From: Sphingomonadales bacterium
GTDB taxonomy: Bacteria > Pseudomonadota > Alphaproteobacteria > Sphingomonadales > Sphingomonadaceae
Direction of reading: 5' to 3'
Assembly: GCA_004292705.1 (NCBI GenBank)
Contig: RDXA01000389.1
Coordinates: forward strand, 1 to 11,374
Length of the DNA: 11,374 nucleotides
Shown here: positions 1 to 6,589 of the stretch, piece after piece
Layout of the letters: each line of letters opens with the position of its first letter
Position numbering within the stretch: the first letter of the stretch is position 1
Notes under the pieces: generated by a model
Told to the model about the DNA's origin: nothing
Database searches by the model: none
What the model saw: the letters and a program-made list of their open reading frames with translations, nothing else
Program-made: the position numbers and the translations under genes

Positions 1-339
1 AAACAAAGGCCCGTGGGTCGCGACCTTGAGCGGCGCATATTGCTGCCAGCCGTTGGTGAGGAACGCGCGCGCGATCCCCGCCGTGAACTCGGGGCGCAGC
101 GTCAGCGATTCCCCGCCGCGGTCGTCGAAGGAATACATCTCCTTCGACACCACATCGGTCGTCTCGCCGAGCGACCGCGCGAACACCTCGGTCTTTTCGA
201 ACACCGGCATTTCCACCCGGCGGAAGCGATAGAGGCGGCGGACGCGCTCGAAGGTCTCCACCACGAAGGCGAAGGCCTCGGCATCCACGCCGAAGATGTC
301 CTGGGTGCCGCGAATGGCTTGCGGTGTTGTCTTGCTCAT
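1..339 (-). CDS. hisS: Histidine--tRNA ligase, N-terminal part (cut by left edge)
   Basis: Class II aminoacyl-tRNA synthetase that charges tRNA-His with histidine in the cytoplasm. Translating the minus strand from the ATG at 339 gives 113 open codons that run off the window edge. The protein opens with MSKTTPQAIRGTQDIFG, typical of the HisRS N-terminus. Class II motif 1 follows (about residues 40-60, with RVEMPVFEKTEVFARSLGE), then the start of motif 2 (YSFDD...LTLRPEFTAGIARAF, about 69-94), where histidine and ATP bind. The rest of the catalytic core and the anticodon-binding domain lie outside the window. The gene diverges from ppa across 129 bases. I see no clear Shine-Dalgarno sequence before the ATG, but conservation of the N-terminus supports this start. 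Family assignment is secure; only the length is unknown. Confidence 0.95.
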   Translation of the reverse strand, partial: MSKTTPQAIRGTQDIFGVDAEAFAFVVETFERVRRLYRFRRVEMPVFEKTEVFARSLGETTDVVSKEMYSFDDRGGESLTLRPEFTAGIARAFLTNGWQQYAPLKVATHGPLF

Positions 340-468
340 GAGGCGGGCGATTAGGCTCACACAAGGTCTTTCGCAATCCTGCGACACGCATTAAGGGCAC
401 GCCCAAGTCGCTCTCTCAGCCTCTCACGCCGCACGCGAACACGCACGGCCAGCAACACGGGAACCATC

Positions 469-1002
469 ATGCGCATCGACAAGATCCCCACCGGGGTGAA
501 CCCGCCCGACGATCTCAACGTCATCATCGAAGTGCCGACCGGCGGCGAGCCGGTGAAGTACGAATTCGACAAGGAGAGCGGCGCGTTGTTCGTTGACCGC
601 ATCCTCCACACGCCGATGCGCTATCCGGCCAATTACGGCTTTGTCCCGCACACGCTCTCGCCCGATGGCGATCCGCTGGACGCGCTGGTGATCTCGCGCT
701 CGCCCTTCATTCCGGGCTGCGTGGTGCGTGCCCGCCCGATTGGCGTGCTGAACCTCGAGGACGAGCAGGGCGGCGACGAGAAGCTGGTCTGCGTGCCGGT
801 GAACGAGACCTTCCCCTATTACGCCGACGTGGTCGAAACCAGCGATCTGCCGTCGATCATCTGCCAGCAGATCGAGCACTTCTTCACGCACTACAAGGAT
901 CTCGAAACCGAGAAGTGGGTGCGCGTTGGCAAATGGGGTGATGCGGCGGAAGCCCGCCAGGTCACGATCGAAGCGATCGAGCGCTATCAGGCCGGCAAGT
1001 AA
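469..1002 (+). CDS. ppa: Inorganic pyrophosphatase (family I, soluble)
   Basis: Hydrolyses pyrophosphate to two phosphates in the cytoplasm, pulling nucleic acid synthesis and aminoacyl-tRNA formation forward. The 177-residue product has the usual length of bacterial family I enzymes. The signature DGDPLDAL is at residues 66-73. The active-site set known from the E. coli enzyme is all present with a one-residue shift: E21, K30, E32, R44, Y52, Y56, D66, D68, D71, D98, D103, K105, Y142 and K143. It should therefore be active and Mg-dependent. The ATG at 469 has only a short GGGA-like element in front of it, but the N-terminus aligns with family members. It diverges from hisS; the two share a 129-base promoter region in which I cannot pick out convincing -35/-10 boxes. 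A hairpin follows the stop codon. Confidence 0.97.
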   Translation: MRIDKIPTGVNPPDDLNVIIEVPTGGEPVKYEFDKESGALFVDRILHTPMRYPANYGFVPHTLSPDGDPLDALVISRSPFIPGCVVRARPIGVLNLEDEQGGDEKLVCVPVNETFPYYADVVETSDLPSIICQQIEHFFTHYKDLETEKWVRVGKWGDAAEARQVTIEAIERYQAGK

Positions 1003-1018
1003 GCGCTGCGAAAGGCTC

Positions 1019-1043
1019 CTCCCCGTTCCTGCGGAGCGGGGAG
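1019..1043. terminator. Hairpin between convergent ppa and membrane protein gene
   Basis: The arms CTCCCCGTTCC (1019-1029) and GGAGCGGGGAG (1033-1043) pair over 11 bases with one G-U pair and a three-base loop. The hairpin lies 16 bases past the ppa stop and 10 bases past the stop of the converging gene, so it could serve both strands. Neither side has a long T-run; the minus strand reads CCTTTCG shortly after the stem. This may be a weak intrinsic terminator or just a stabilising 3' hairpin. Confidence 0.55.
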
Positions 1044-1053
1044 AGCGGAACGA

Positions 1054-1443
1054 TCAGAAAACGCTCAGAAGTGCCTTGAACATCAGGGTCAGGCCGAAGG
1101 GCAGGCCAATCGCCAGCGCCCAGAGCGTCATCACATCGCGCTTGAAGGCCGGGGCGTAGGCAGGATCGACCGCCTCTGCGTCGCTGAGATCGGCCCAGCG
1201 CGTCTCGAACCAGCGGCACACCGGGATGATCCCCGCGACCAGCACGATCAGCGCCAGATAGGGCAATGCGGTTGACGATCCTTCCGACAGCGCCTTGACG
1301 GTCACGAAGATCTGCAAGGCCGTGTAGGCGAGCAAGCCGTAGGCAACGTGGTCGCTCATCGCCTTGCGCCAGTCGCGAACCCGGCCTGCGGACAGCGCCT
1401 GCCCCTCGGCGCGGCCTGTTTTGCCTGTGTCTGATTTCACCAT
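1054..1443 (-). CDS. Small three-helix inner-membrane protein, unknown function
   Basis: I do not recognise a named family. The 129-residue product has a polar, charged N-terminus (about 1-30) and three hydrophobic stretches long enough to span the membrane: about 33-52, 59-79 and 105-126. A charged loop of about 25 residues (RWFETRWADLSDAEAVDPAYAPAFKRD) separates helices 2 and 3. There is no signal peptide cleavage site and no catalytic motif I can name. The ATG at 1443 is chosen because GGGGAG sits eight bases upstream (1452-1457 on the plus strand) and a plausible sigma-70 promoter lies just beyond. The frame stays open further upstream to about 1785, but that would overrun this promoter and the start of lptB. 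The gene converges on ppa and diverges from lptB. Confidence 0.75.
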   Translation of the reverse strand: MVKSDTGKTGRAEGQALSAGRVRDWRKAMSDHVAYGLLAYTALQIFVTVKALSEGSSTALPYLALIVLVAGIIPVCRWFETRWADLSDAEAVDPAYAPAFKRDVMTLWALAIGLPFGLTLMFKALLSVF

Positions 1444-1479
1444 GTCTGCCGCTCCCCAACGGTCTGTGCTTGTGACGGC

Positions 1480-1508
1480 AGTATCGCAAAGCTGTAGCAG
1501 AGTTGCAA
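1480..1508 (-). promoter_or_regulatory. Predicted sigma-70-type promoter of the membrane protein gene
   Basis: On the minus strand, TTGCAA (1503-1508) and GATACT (1480-1485) are separated by exactly 17 bases. Each matches four of six consensus positions (TTGACA, TATAAT). A start near 1473 would give a leader of about 30 bases containing the GGGGAG ribosome binding site. The spacing and position are good but the boxes are imperfect. Confidence 0.45.
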
Positions 1509-1562
1509 TAAGGCGCGCAGCGCCGACACAAAGTTGCGCGCTGCGCAATCGTGGCTTTGCAA
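1503..1562. repeat. Cluster of short inverted repeats between divergent genes
   Basis: Within about 60 bases there are two copies of the palindrome TTGCAA (1503-1508 and 1557-1562), an inverted repeat GGCGC-GCA-GCGCC (1512-1524), and a second one TTGCGC-GCT-GCGCAA (1534-1548). In addition, GCGCAGCGC (1515-1523) is the exact reverse complement of GCGCTGCGC (1538-1546). The cluster lies in the 253-base gap between the membrane protein gene and lptB; the left TTGCAA is the proposed -35 box. It could be an operator or an mRNA leader fold. High GC content makes chance matches possible. Confidence 0.35.
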
Positions 1563-1696
1563 GTCGCTCTAATTGCCCGCTCTTTGCCGAGGGCGGACAG
1601 GCCTGACGCTCGATTGACGCGGGAATAAGCAAAAATCCTGCCAAACGCGTGTCGCGTCTTTTCTGCCGCCTCAAGCCTGCTAAAGCTGGTAGACAG

Positions 1697-2476
1697 ATGA
1701 GCACGACCATTCTCTCCGACCCGGCGATCGAAGCCGTTCCGCCCCTGCCGCTCGGGAGCGGGCTGGAGGTGATCTCGATCGCCAAAAGCTATGACAAGCG
1801 TTCCGTGCTGCGGGACATTTCGCTGACCGTTGCCAAAGGCGAGGTGCTCGGCCTACTCGGCCCCAACGGGGCGGGGAAAACCACGTGCTTCTATTCGATC
1901 ATGGGGCTGGTGAAGCCGGATTCGGGCCGCATCCTGATGGACGGCGAGGACGTGACCAAGCTGCCGATGTATCGCCGCGCGATCCTCGGCCTCGGCTATC
2001 TGCCGCAGGAGACGAGCATCTTCCGCGGTATGACGGTCGAACAGAACATCGCCTGCGTGCTCGAACTGGTCGAGCCCGACAAGGCCACGCGCGCCAGCGA
2101 ACTTGAGCGCCTGCTGTCCGAATTCGGCCTCATCCGCCTGCGCGAATCGCCCGCGATGGCGCTCTCGGGCGGGGAGCGGCGGCGCTGCGAAATCGCCCGC
2201 GCGCTGGCGGCCAAGCCTTCGATCATGTTGCTCGACGAGCCCTTCGCGGGCATCGACCCGCTCTCGATCAGCGATATCCGCGATCTGGTGAAGGATCTGA
2301 AAGCGCGCGGCATCGGCGTGCTGATCACCGATCACAACGTGCGCGAGACGCTGGATATCGTCGACCGCGCCTGCATCATTTATGGCGGACAGGTGCTGTT
2401 TGCCGGATCCCCGCAGGAACTGGTCGCCGACGAGAACGTGCGGCGGCTCTATCTCGGCGAGAGCTTCACGCTCTAG
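1697..2476 (+). CDS. lptB: LPS export ABC transporter ATP-binding protein LptB
   Basis: Cytoplasmic ATPase of the LptB2FGC machine, which extracts lipopolysaccharide from the inner membrane and pushes it across the periplasm to the outer membrane. From the ATG at 1697 the product has 259 residues. It shows Walker A GPNGAGKT (55-62), Q-loop around YLPQE (101-105), the signature LSGGE (156-160), Walker B IMLLDEP (176-182) and the H-loop H213. The sequence around ETSIFRGMTVEQNI and DHNVRETLDIVDRACII is typical of LptB rather than of other small ABC ATPases. The frame is open from a GTG at 1649, but those 16 extra residues are basic and unlike the family, so the ATG is preferred although its ribosome binding site is weak. 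The usual upstream partners lptC and lptA are not adjacent. rpoN follows after 11 bases. Confidence 0.95.
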   Translation: MSTTILSDPAIEAVPPLPLGSGLEVISIAKSYDKRSVLRDISLTVAKGEVLGLLGPNGAGKTTCFYSIMGLVKPDSGRILMDGEDVTKLPMYRRAILGLGYLPQETSIFRGMTVEQNIACVLELVEPDKATRASELERLLSEFGLIRLRESPAMALSGGERRRCEIARALAAKPSIMLLDEPFAGIDPLSISDIRDLVKDLKARGIGVLITDHNVRETLDIVDRACIIYGGQVLFAGSPQELVADENVRRLYLGESFTL

Positions 2477-2487
2477 CGCTGACAGGC

Positions 2488-3984
2488 ATGGCTCTCGGCC
2501 CCCGCCTCGATATCCGGCAAACGCAATCGCTGGTGATGACGCCGCAATTGCAGCAGGCGATCAAGCTGCTGGCGGCCTCCAACCTTGAAATCGAAAGCTT
2601 CATCGCCGACGCGCTGGAGGCCAATCCGCTGCTCGACACGGGCGGGCCGGCCGATGCAGGCGAGCCCGAACGCATCGAGCTTGCGCCGCCGTCGGGCGAA
2701 GATGCGCCAGCCGATCAACTGATGCTGGCAGGCGGGGGCGAGGGCGATGCGCCGCTCGATCTCGGCTCGGTCGACCGCGATTTCGACACCGGCGATGGTG
2801 CTGGCCCTTCGATACGCGATGCCGAATGGGGCGCGGCTTCGGCGTCCGGCGGCGACTTCGACGACATGCCCGATTGGGAGCAGCTGCGCGCCGCCGACAT
2901 CACTCTCGCCGAGCATCTCGCAAGCCAGATCGGCGCAGTGGCCAGCGATCCGCAGACCGCCATCATTGCGCGCCACATCATCGGCCTGCTCGACGAGGCG
3001 GGCTATCTCACCACCTCGTTGGAAGAGGTGGCAGACGACCTCGGGGTCGATATCTTCGAGGCCAAGGCGGGTCTCAGGCTGGTGCAGTCGCTCGACCCGT
3101 CGGGCGTCGGCGCGCGCAACCTCGCCGAGTGCATCGCCATCCAGGCACGCGAGGCGGATCGTTACGACCCCTGCATGAACGCCCTGATCGACAATCTCGA
3201 TCTGGTGGCGCGGGGCGAGGTCGAACGCCTGAAGCGCCTGTGCCGGGTCGATGATGAGGATTTCGCCGATATGCTGCGCGAATTGCGCAGTTACAACCCG
3301 CGCCCCGGCCTCGCCTTCGCGCCTTCCGACAGCAGCAGCGTGGTGCCCGACATCCTCGTCACCGCCAATGCGGCGGGCGGGTGGGACATTGCGCTCAACG
3401 AGGACACCCTGCCCAAGCTGATCGTCAACCGGGGCTATTTCCTCGAACTCAATGCCGGGGCGACCAGCCGCGAATCGCAGGGGTGGCTGAAAGAGAAGCT
3501 GGCCGACGCTCACTGGCTGATTCGCGCACTAGACCAGCGCCAGAAGACAATCCTCAAGACCGCCGCCGAGATCGTGAAGCAGCAAGACGGCTTCTTCCGC
3601 CGCGGCGTCGCCGAACTGCGGCCGCTGACTTTGCGCGAAGTGGCCGAGCAGATCGAAATGCACGAAAGCACGGTCAGCCGGGTCACCAGCAACAAATACC
3701 TCGCCTGCGCGCGCGGGACCTTCGAGCTGAAATACTTCTTCACCAGCGGGGTCGCCTCAGCCGATGGCGAGGGTGCTTCGAGCGCCGCGATCAAGGCGCG
3801 GATCAAGGCGCTGATCGATGCCGAGACCGCGAAAAACATCCTGTCCGACCAGCAGCTCGCCGAAATGCTCCAGAAAGAGGGTTTTGACCTTGCCCGCCGC
3901 ACCGTCGCCAAATACCGCGAAGCGATCGGGCTGGGGTCAAGCGCCGAGCGGCGGCGGGCGAAGAAGCTGGCGGGTGCCTCTTAG
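2488..3984 (+). CDS. rpoN: RNA polymerase sigma-54 factor
   Basis: Alternative sigma factor that directs RNA polymerase to -24/-12 promoters, which open only with an ATP-driven enhancer-binding activator. The 498-residue protein has all three regions: glutamine-rich region I at about 1-50 (LDIRQTQSLVMTPQLQQAIKLL), a long acidic linker region II at about 50-135, and region III with the core-binding domain, a helix-turn-helix at about 382-403 (LREVAEQIEMHESTVSRVTSNKY) and a perfect RpoN box, ARRTVAKYRE, at 469-478. It should be functional. The ATG lies 11 bases after the lptB stop, so the two are probably cotranscribed, a pairing known in many proteobacteria. The often-linked hpf and ptsN genes do not follow; ctrA does. 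No activator gene and no obvious -24/-12 promoter was recognised in the window. Confidence 0.97.
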   Translation: MALGPRLDIRQTQSLVMTPQLQQAIKLLAASNLEIESFIADALEANPLLDTGGPADAGEPERIELAPPSGEDAPADQLMLAGGGEGDAPLDLGSVDRDFDTGDGAGPSIRDAEWGAASASGGDFDDMPDWEQLRAADITLAEHLASQIGAVASDPQTAIIARHIIGLLDEAGYLTTSLEEVADDLGVDIFEAKAGLRLVQSLDPSGVGARNLAECIAIQAREADRYDPCMNALIDNLDLVARGEVERLKRLCRVDDEDFADMLRELRSYNPRPGLAFAPSDSSSVVPDILVTANAAGGWDIALNEDTLPKLIVNRGYFLELNAGATSRESQGWLKEKLADAHWLIRALDQRQKTILKTAAEIVKQQDGFFRRGVAELRPLTLREVAEQIEMHESTVSRVTSNKYLACARGTFELKYFFTSGVASADGEGASSAAIKARIKALIDAETAKNILSDQQLAEMLQKEGFDLARRTVAKYREAIGLGSSAERRRAKKLAGAS

Positions 3985-4054
3985 GACTTTCCCGCCCCGA
4001 CGCGCCACCCGTAGAGGCCGATCCCGGAGGCAGAACTGCCGCCGCACGGGGTGT

Positions 4055-4133
4055 GACTCGAAAGACTCAGTCCAAAAAGTTAACGACCTAAACTTCTTAT
4101 TAACCTTTTTTGGTGAGAAGTGGCGTGGTTAAC
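4055..4133 (+). promoter_or_regulatory. Candidate ctrA control region: two GANTC sites and three TTAA half-sites
   Basis: Two GACTC sites, 9 bases apart start to start (4055-4059 and 4064-4068), match the GANTC target of the cell-cycle methylase CcrM. The second lies in the nine-base palindrome GACTCAGTC (4064-4072). Downstream are GTTAAC (4079-4084), TTAACC (4100-4105) and GTTAAC (4128-4133). TTAA is the CtrA half-site, with full sites TTAA-N7-TTAA; the best approximation is TAAA-N7-TTAA at 4089-4103. In Caulobacter the ctrA promoters are controlled by a GANTC site and by CtrA itself, so the same logic is inferred here. Clear -10 boxes were not identified. Confidence 0.6.
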
Positions 4134-4140
4134 AGTTGGC

Positions 4141-4194
4141 AACCTCCCCTAAGCGGGGGTTACCACGGGGACAGGCACCGAAAGTTACGGGGGA
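4141..4194 (+). other. Possible fold in the ctrA mRNA leader
   Basis: AACCTCC (4141-4147) can pair with GGGGGTT (4155-4161), seven pairs including one G-U, with a seven-base loop. TCCCC (4145-4149) is also complementary to GGGGA (4190-4194), part of the ctrA ribosome binding site. The two pairings exclude each other, so the leader could in principle mask or free the start site. This is read from complementarity only; no fold was computed. Confidence 0.3.
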
Positions 4195-4199
4195 CTGCA

Positions 4200-4895
4200 A
4201 TGCGCGTTCTGCTGATCGAAGACGAACCGACCACCGCCAAGGCGATTGAGCTGATGCTCACCACCGAAGGCTTCAATGTCTATTCGACCGACCTTGGCGA
4301 AGAGGGCTTGGACCTTGGGAAGCTGTATGATTACGACATCATCCTGCTCGATCTGAACCTGCCCGACATGCATGGTTATGACGTGCTCAAGAAGCTGCGC
4401 GTCGCCAAGGTGCAGACCCCGGTGCTGATCCTTTCGGGCATCTCTGAAATGGATTCCAAGATCCGCAGCTTCGGCTTCGGCGCTGACGATTATGTCACCA
4501 AGCCGTTCCACCGCGAAGAACTGGTCGCCCGCATCTATGCCGTGGTGCGCCGTTCGAAGGGCCACTCGCAATCGGTCATCCGCACCGGCAAGCTCGCCGT
4601 GAACCTCGACGCCAAGACGGTCGAAGTCGATGGCGCGCGCGTGCACCTGACCGGCAAGGAATATGCGATGCTGGAGCTGCTCTCGCTTCGCAAGGGCACC
4701 ACGCTGACCAAGGAAATGTTCCTCAACCACCTCTACGGCGGGATGGACGAGCCCGAACTCAAGATCATCGACGTGTTCATCTGCAAGCTGCGCAAGAAGC
4801 TGTCGCTGGCCTGCGGCGGTGACAACTACATCGAAACCGTGTGGGGCCGCGGCTACGTGCTGCGCGATGCGGACGACGCGATCGAAGCGGCGTAG
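4200..4895 (+). CDS. ctrA: Cell-cycle response regulator CtrA
   Basis: OmpR/PhoB-type two-component regulator that, in alphaproteobacteria, controls cell-cycle, division, motility and related genes; in Caulobacter it also blocks the replication origin. The 231-residue protein has a receiver domain (about 1-118) with acidic pocket residues E8 and D9, phosphoacceptor D51 (ILLDLNLPD) and K101. A winged-helix DNA-binding domain follows (about 128-223), containing LTGKEYAMLELLSLRKGTTL, YGGMDEPELKIIDVFICKLRKK and ETVWGRGYVLRD, nearly identical to Caulobacter CtrA as I remember it. The C-terminus ends in two alanines, like the Caulobacter protein, where they form a ClpXP degradation tag. The ATG at 4200 is set by GGGGGA (4189-4194), five bases upstream, and by the conserved MRVLLIED start. 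It lies 215 bases after rpoN, with its own control region, and ends at a hairpin terminator. Confidence 0.97.
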   Translation: MRVLLIEDEPTTAKAIELMLTTEGFNVYSTDLGEEGLDLGKLYDYDIILLDLNLPDMHGYDVLKKLRVAKVQTPVLILSGISEMDSKIRSFGFGADDYVTKPFHREELVARIYAVVRRSKGHSQSVIRTGKLAVNLDAKTVEVDGARVHLTGKEYAMLELLSLRKGTTLTKEMFLNHLYGGMDEPELKIIDVFICKLRKKLSLACGGDNYIETVWGRGYVLRDADDAIEAA

Positions 4896-4943
4896 CCGGT
4901 TGCGCTTGCGGCCCTTAGGGCCGTGCCAGTGCTATCATCATGT

Positions 4944-4984
4944 AATGCGCCCGGAGCCATCTGGCCTCGGGCGCATTGCTTTTG
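4944..4984 (+). terminator. Intrinsic terminator of ctrA
   Basis: AATGCGCCCG (4944-4953) and CGGGCGCATT (4968-4977) are perfect ten-base reverse complements. An inner GCC/GGC pairing (4956-4958 with 4963-4965) closes an ATCT loop. TTGCTTTT follows directly. It lies 49 bases after the ctrA stop and just past the end of the converging peptidase gene. A second small hairpin, CGGCCC-TTA-GGGCCG (4909-4923), sits between the ctrA stop and this one and has no T-run. Confidence 0.85.
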
Positions 4985-4987
4985 GGG

Positions 4988-6442
4988 CTACCGCGCTGCC
5001 AGATGCTCCTCGATCCGCTTGAGAAAGCTCTGCGTCGACCAGTCGAACTCGATCATTTCGATGTCGGGCGTGTAGAACGCGCCGTTGCCGCGCGGGCGGT
5101 CGACATACATCTTCATCGGGATAATCCCGCGCGCCATGCCCGAAGGCAGCGGCGGGTTGCGCACTTCCATATAGGTTGAATCCGCACTGGACGGCGCGCC
5201 GATCAGGATCGTGTTGGGGAACAGCTTGAACACGTCGATCGCATCGAGGCACGCGCTCGCGCATTGGCCTGGGACGACGACATAGACCGGCACGGTCAGC
5301 TGCGGCGCGGGCGGGGCGGCGTCGGGCTGGGCGGGCGGGCCGAAATCGGGTTCGACGAACCAGGTGTCGCCCTTGGCGATGGCGCTCTCGAACAGGGGGA
5401 TGAACTGCGCCACGATGGCGGCAGTTTCGGCATCGCCCTGTTCGTTCAGCAGATCGACGTAGCTGCGCACTTCGGCAAGGTTGCCGGTGGTTGGCCGCCA
5501 CCACACAGCGGTCTTTTCCGAGCGTTTGGCGGCGCGCGTGTCGACCGCTTCCTCGCCCCACAAGAGCCGCGCGATCTGGCGGCTCCACGCCGATGAGCCG
5601 CCATTGTTGAACCTCAGGTCAAGCACAACCGCCCGTGCGCTGCGCAAGGTGTCAGCCTTGGCGGCCAGCGCGCCGAACAGCGCCTGATAGGCCGCCACCC
5701 CAGCCTCGTCGGGCTGGAAGTCGGGCATGGCAATCCAGTGGATGCCGGGCGCGCGTTCTGCCAAGCCGATAGGGAGCAGGTCGCCATTGACCGAGCCGTT
5801 GCGCCAATCGCTGTAATGGTCGGGCACCGGGCTCCAGGTCAGGGTGCGGTCGGCGGCGACCCCATCGGTGACGAAGCGGCAGGTCTGCGGCAGCGCAGCG
5901 AAGGGGTTACCGTCATCGACCAGCGCCAGCCGCGCCGAGGCCCACCACGCGCCGGGCACGCTTGCCCCGCTGCGCCAGCCGAACACGCGGGTCTTGACCA
6001 GATCTGTGATCGGTGTGCCGTCGCAGCTTTCGATCCGGCTGCCAGCGGTCGGCCCGCCCTCTGCCGCTTTGTAGACATACATGGCATCCCCGCGCCACGC
6101 CGCGATGAAGCCGGGCCAGCGGATCGTCGGGGCATGTTCCTGCGGCAGCGTGGCATAGGCGCCCGCGTGGACATCGTTGAGCACCGCAGTGAAGCGGTCG
6201 AGGCTGGCCTCGAACCCGGCTGCCGAGGTCGCCTGCACGGCATAGCCCAGCGCCTCGCTGCGCGCCTGTTCGAGCAGGGCAGGGAAGGCCGGGTTGGCAG
6301 GATCGTGCATCCCGGGGTGATTTGCCCGGGTCTCGGCATAGAGCGCCTCGATATCCTGCGCGGCGAGCGCGGCCCAGTCGGGGGCTTCGGCGGCAAGCGG
6401 TGCGGCGGCGAGTGCAGCGGCAAGAATGGCAAGGTGCTTCAC
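4988..6442 (-). CDS. Exported S41-family peptidase-like protein
   Basis: Probably a periplasmic or secreted serine protease-like protein of the S41 (C-terminal processing/tricorn-like) group; the substrate is unknown. The 484-residue product starts with a Sec signal peptide (MKHLAILAAALAAAPLAAEA, likely cut near 18-20). An S41-like N-terminal part contains LNDVHAG (88-94), where the DxH pattern of these enzymes is expected. The catalytic core shows VVLDLRFNNGGSS (272-284) and GQCASACLDA (392-401), which places the putative nucleophile at S396, followed by IGAPSSADSTYMEVR (414-428). I cannot assign the other catalytic residues with certainty, and no PDZ domain is obvious. The start is a GTG at 6442 with AGGGAG six bases upstream (6449-6454). 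It converges with ctrA and diverges from trmB across 147 bases. Confidence 0.8.
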   Translation of the reverse strand: MKHLAILAAALAAAPLAAEAPDWAALAAQDIEALYAETRANHPGMHDPANPAFPALLEQARSEALGYAVQATSAAGFEASLDRFTAVLNDVHAGAYATLPQEHAPTIRWPGFIAAWRGDAMYVYKAAEGGPTAGSRIESCDGTPITDLVKTRVFGWRSGASVPGAWWASARLALVDDGNPFAALPQTCRFVTDGVAADRTLTWSPVPDHYSDWRNGSVNGDLLPIGLAERAPGIHWIAMPDFQPDEAGVAAYQALFGALAAKADTLRSARAVVLDLRFNNGGSSAWSRQIARLLWGEEAVDTRAAKRSEKTAVWWRPTTGNLAEVRSYVDLLNEQGDAETAAIVAQFIPLFESAIAKGDTWFVEPDFGPPAQPDAAPPAPQLTVPVYVVVPGQCASACLDAIDVFKLFPNTILIGAPSSADSTYMEVRNPPLPSGMARGIIPMKMYVDRPRGNGAFYTPDIEMIEFDWSTQSFLKRIEEHLAAR

Positions 6443-6589
6443 AACTGGCTCCCTGATAGCCCGGCGCCGGATTACCGCCCGCCCGCCACAGGCGCGACGG
6501 GGGATCGACGAAAGCCTTAGACCTCCCGGCCAAGGCCCGCTTCCGTTTGGTGGTGGTTTGGCCCGTGTCTTTTGCTAAAGGCCCCGCCC

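Noticed and set aside
1614..1642. TTGACG as the -35 box of an lptB promoter
   Set aside because: No acceptable -10 box lies 16-18 bases downstream (CCTGCC or TCCTGC), so the call was not supported.
1649..1696. GTG start 16 codons upstream for lptB
   Set aside because: The extra residues are basic and unlike LptB N-termini, and the ATG at 1697 gives the usual length. Not excluded experimentally.
1444..1785. N-terminal extension of the membrane protein on the minus strand
   Set aside because: The extension would cross its likely promoter and overlap the lptB start, and the residues do not look like a conserved domain. The ATG at 1443 has a good ribosome binding site.
2473..3513. Long open frame (346 codons) on the minus strand opposite rpoN
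   Set aside because: It lies entirely opposite a clearly recognised sigma-54 gene. Its composition (rich in Arg, Ala, Gly, His) is typical of antisense reading of GC-rich genes, and no family is recognisable.
4110..4199. N-terminal extension of ctrA from an upstream in-frame start
   Set aside because: CtrA begins MRVLLIED in the family, and GGGGGA lies five bases before the ATG at 4200.
5738..6520. 260-codon plus-strand frame opposite the S41-like gene
   Set aside because: It is a shadow of the exported S41-like gene, with no ribosome binding site or recognisable domain.
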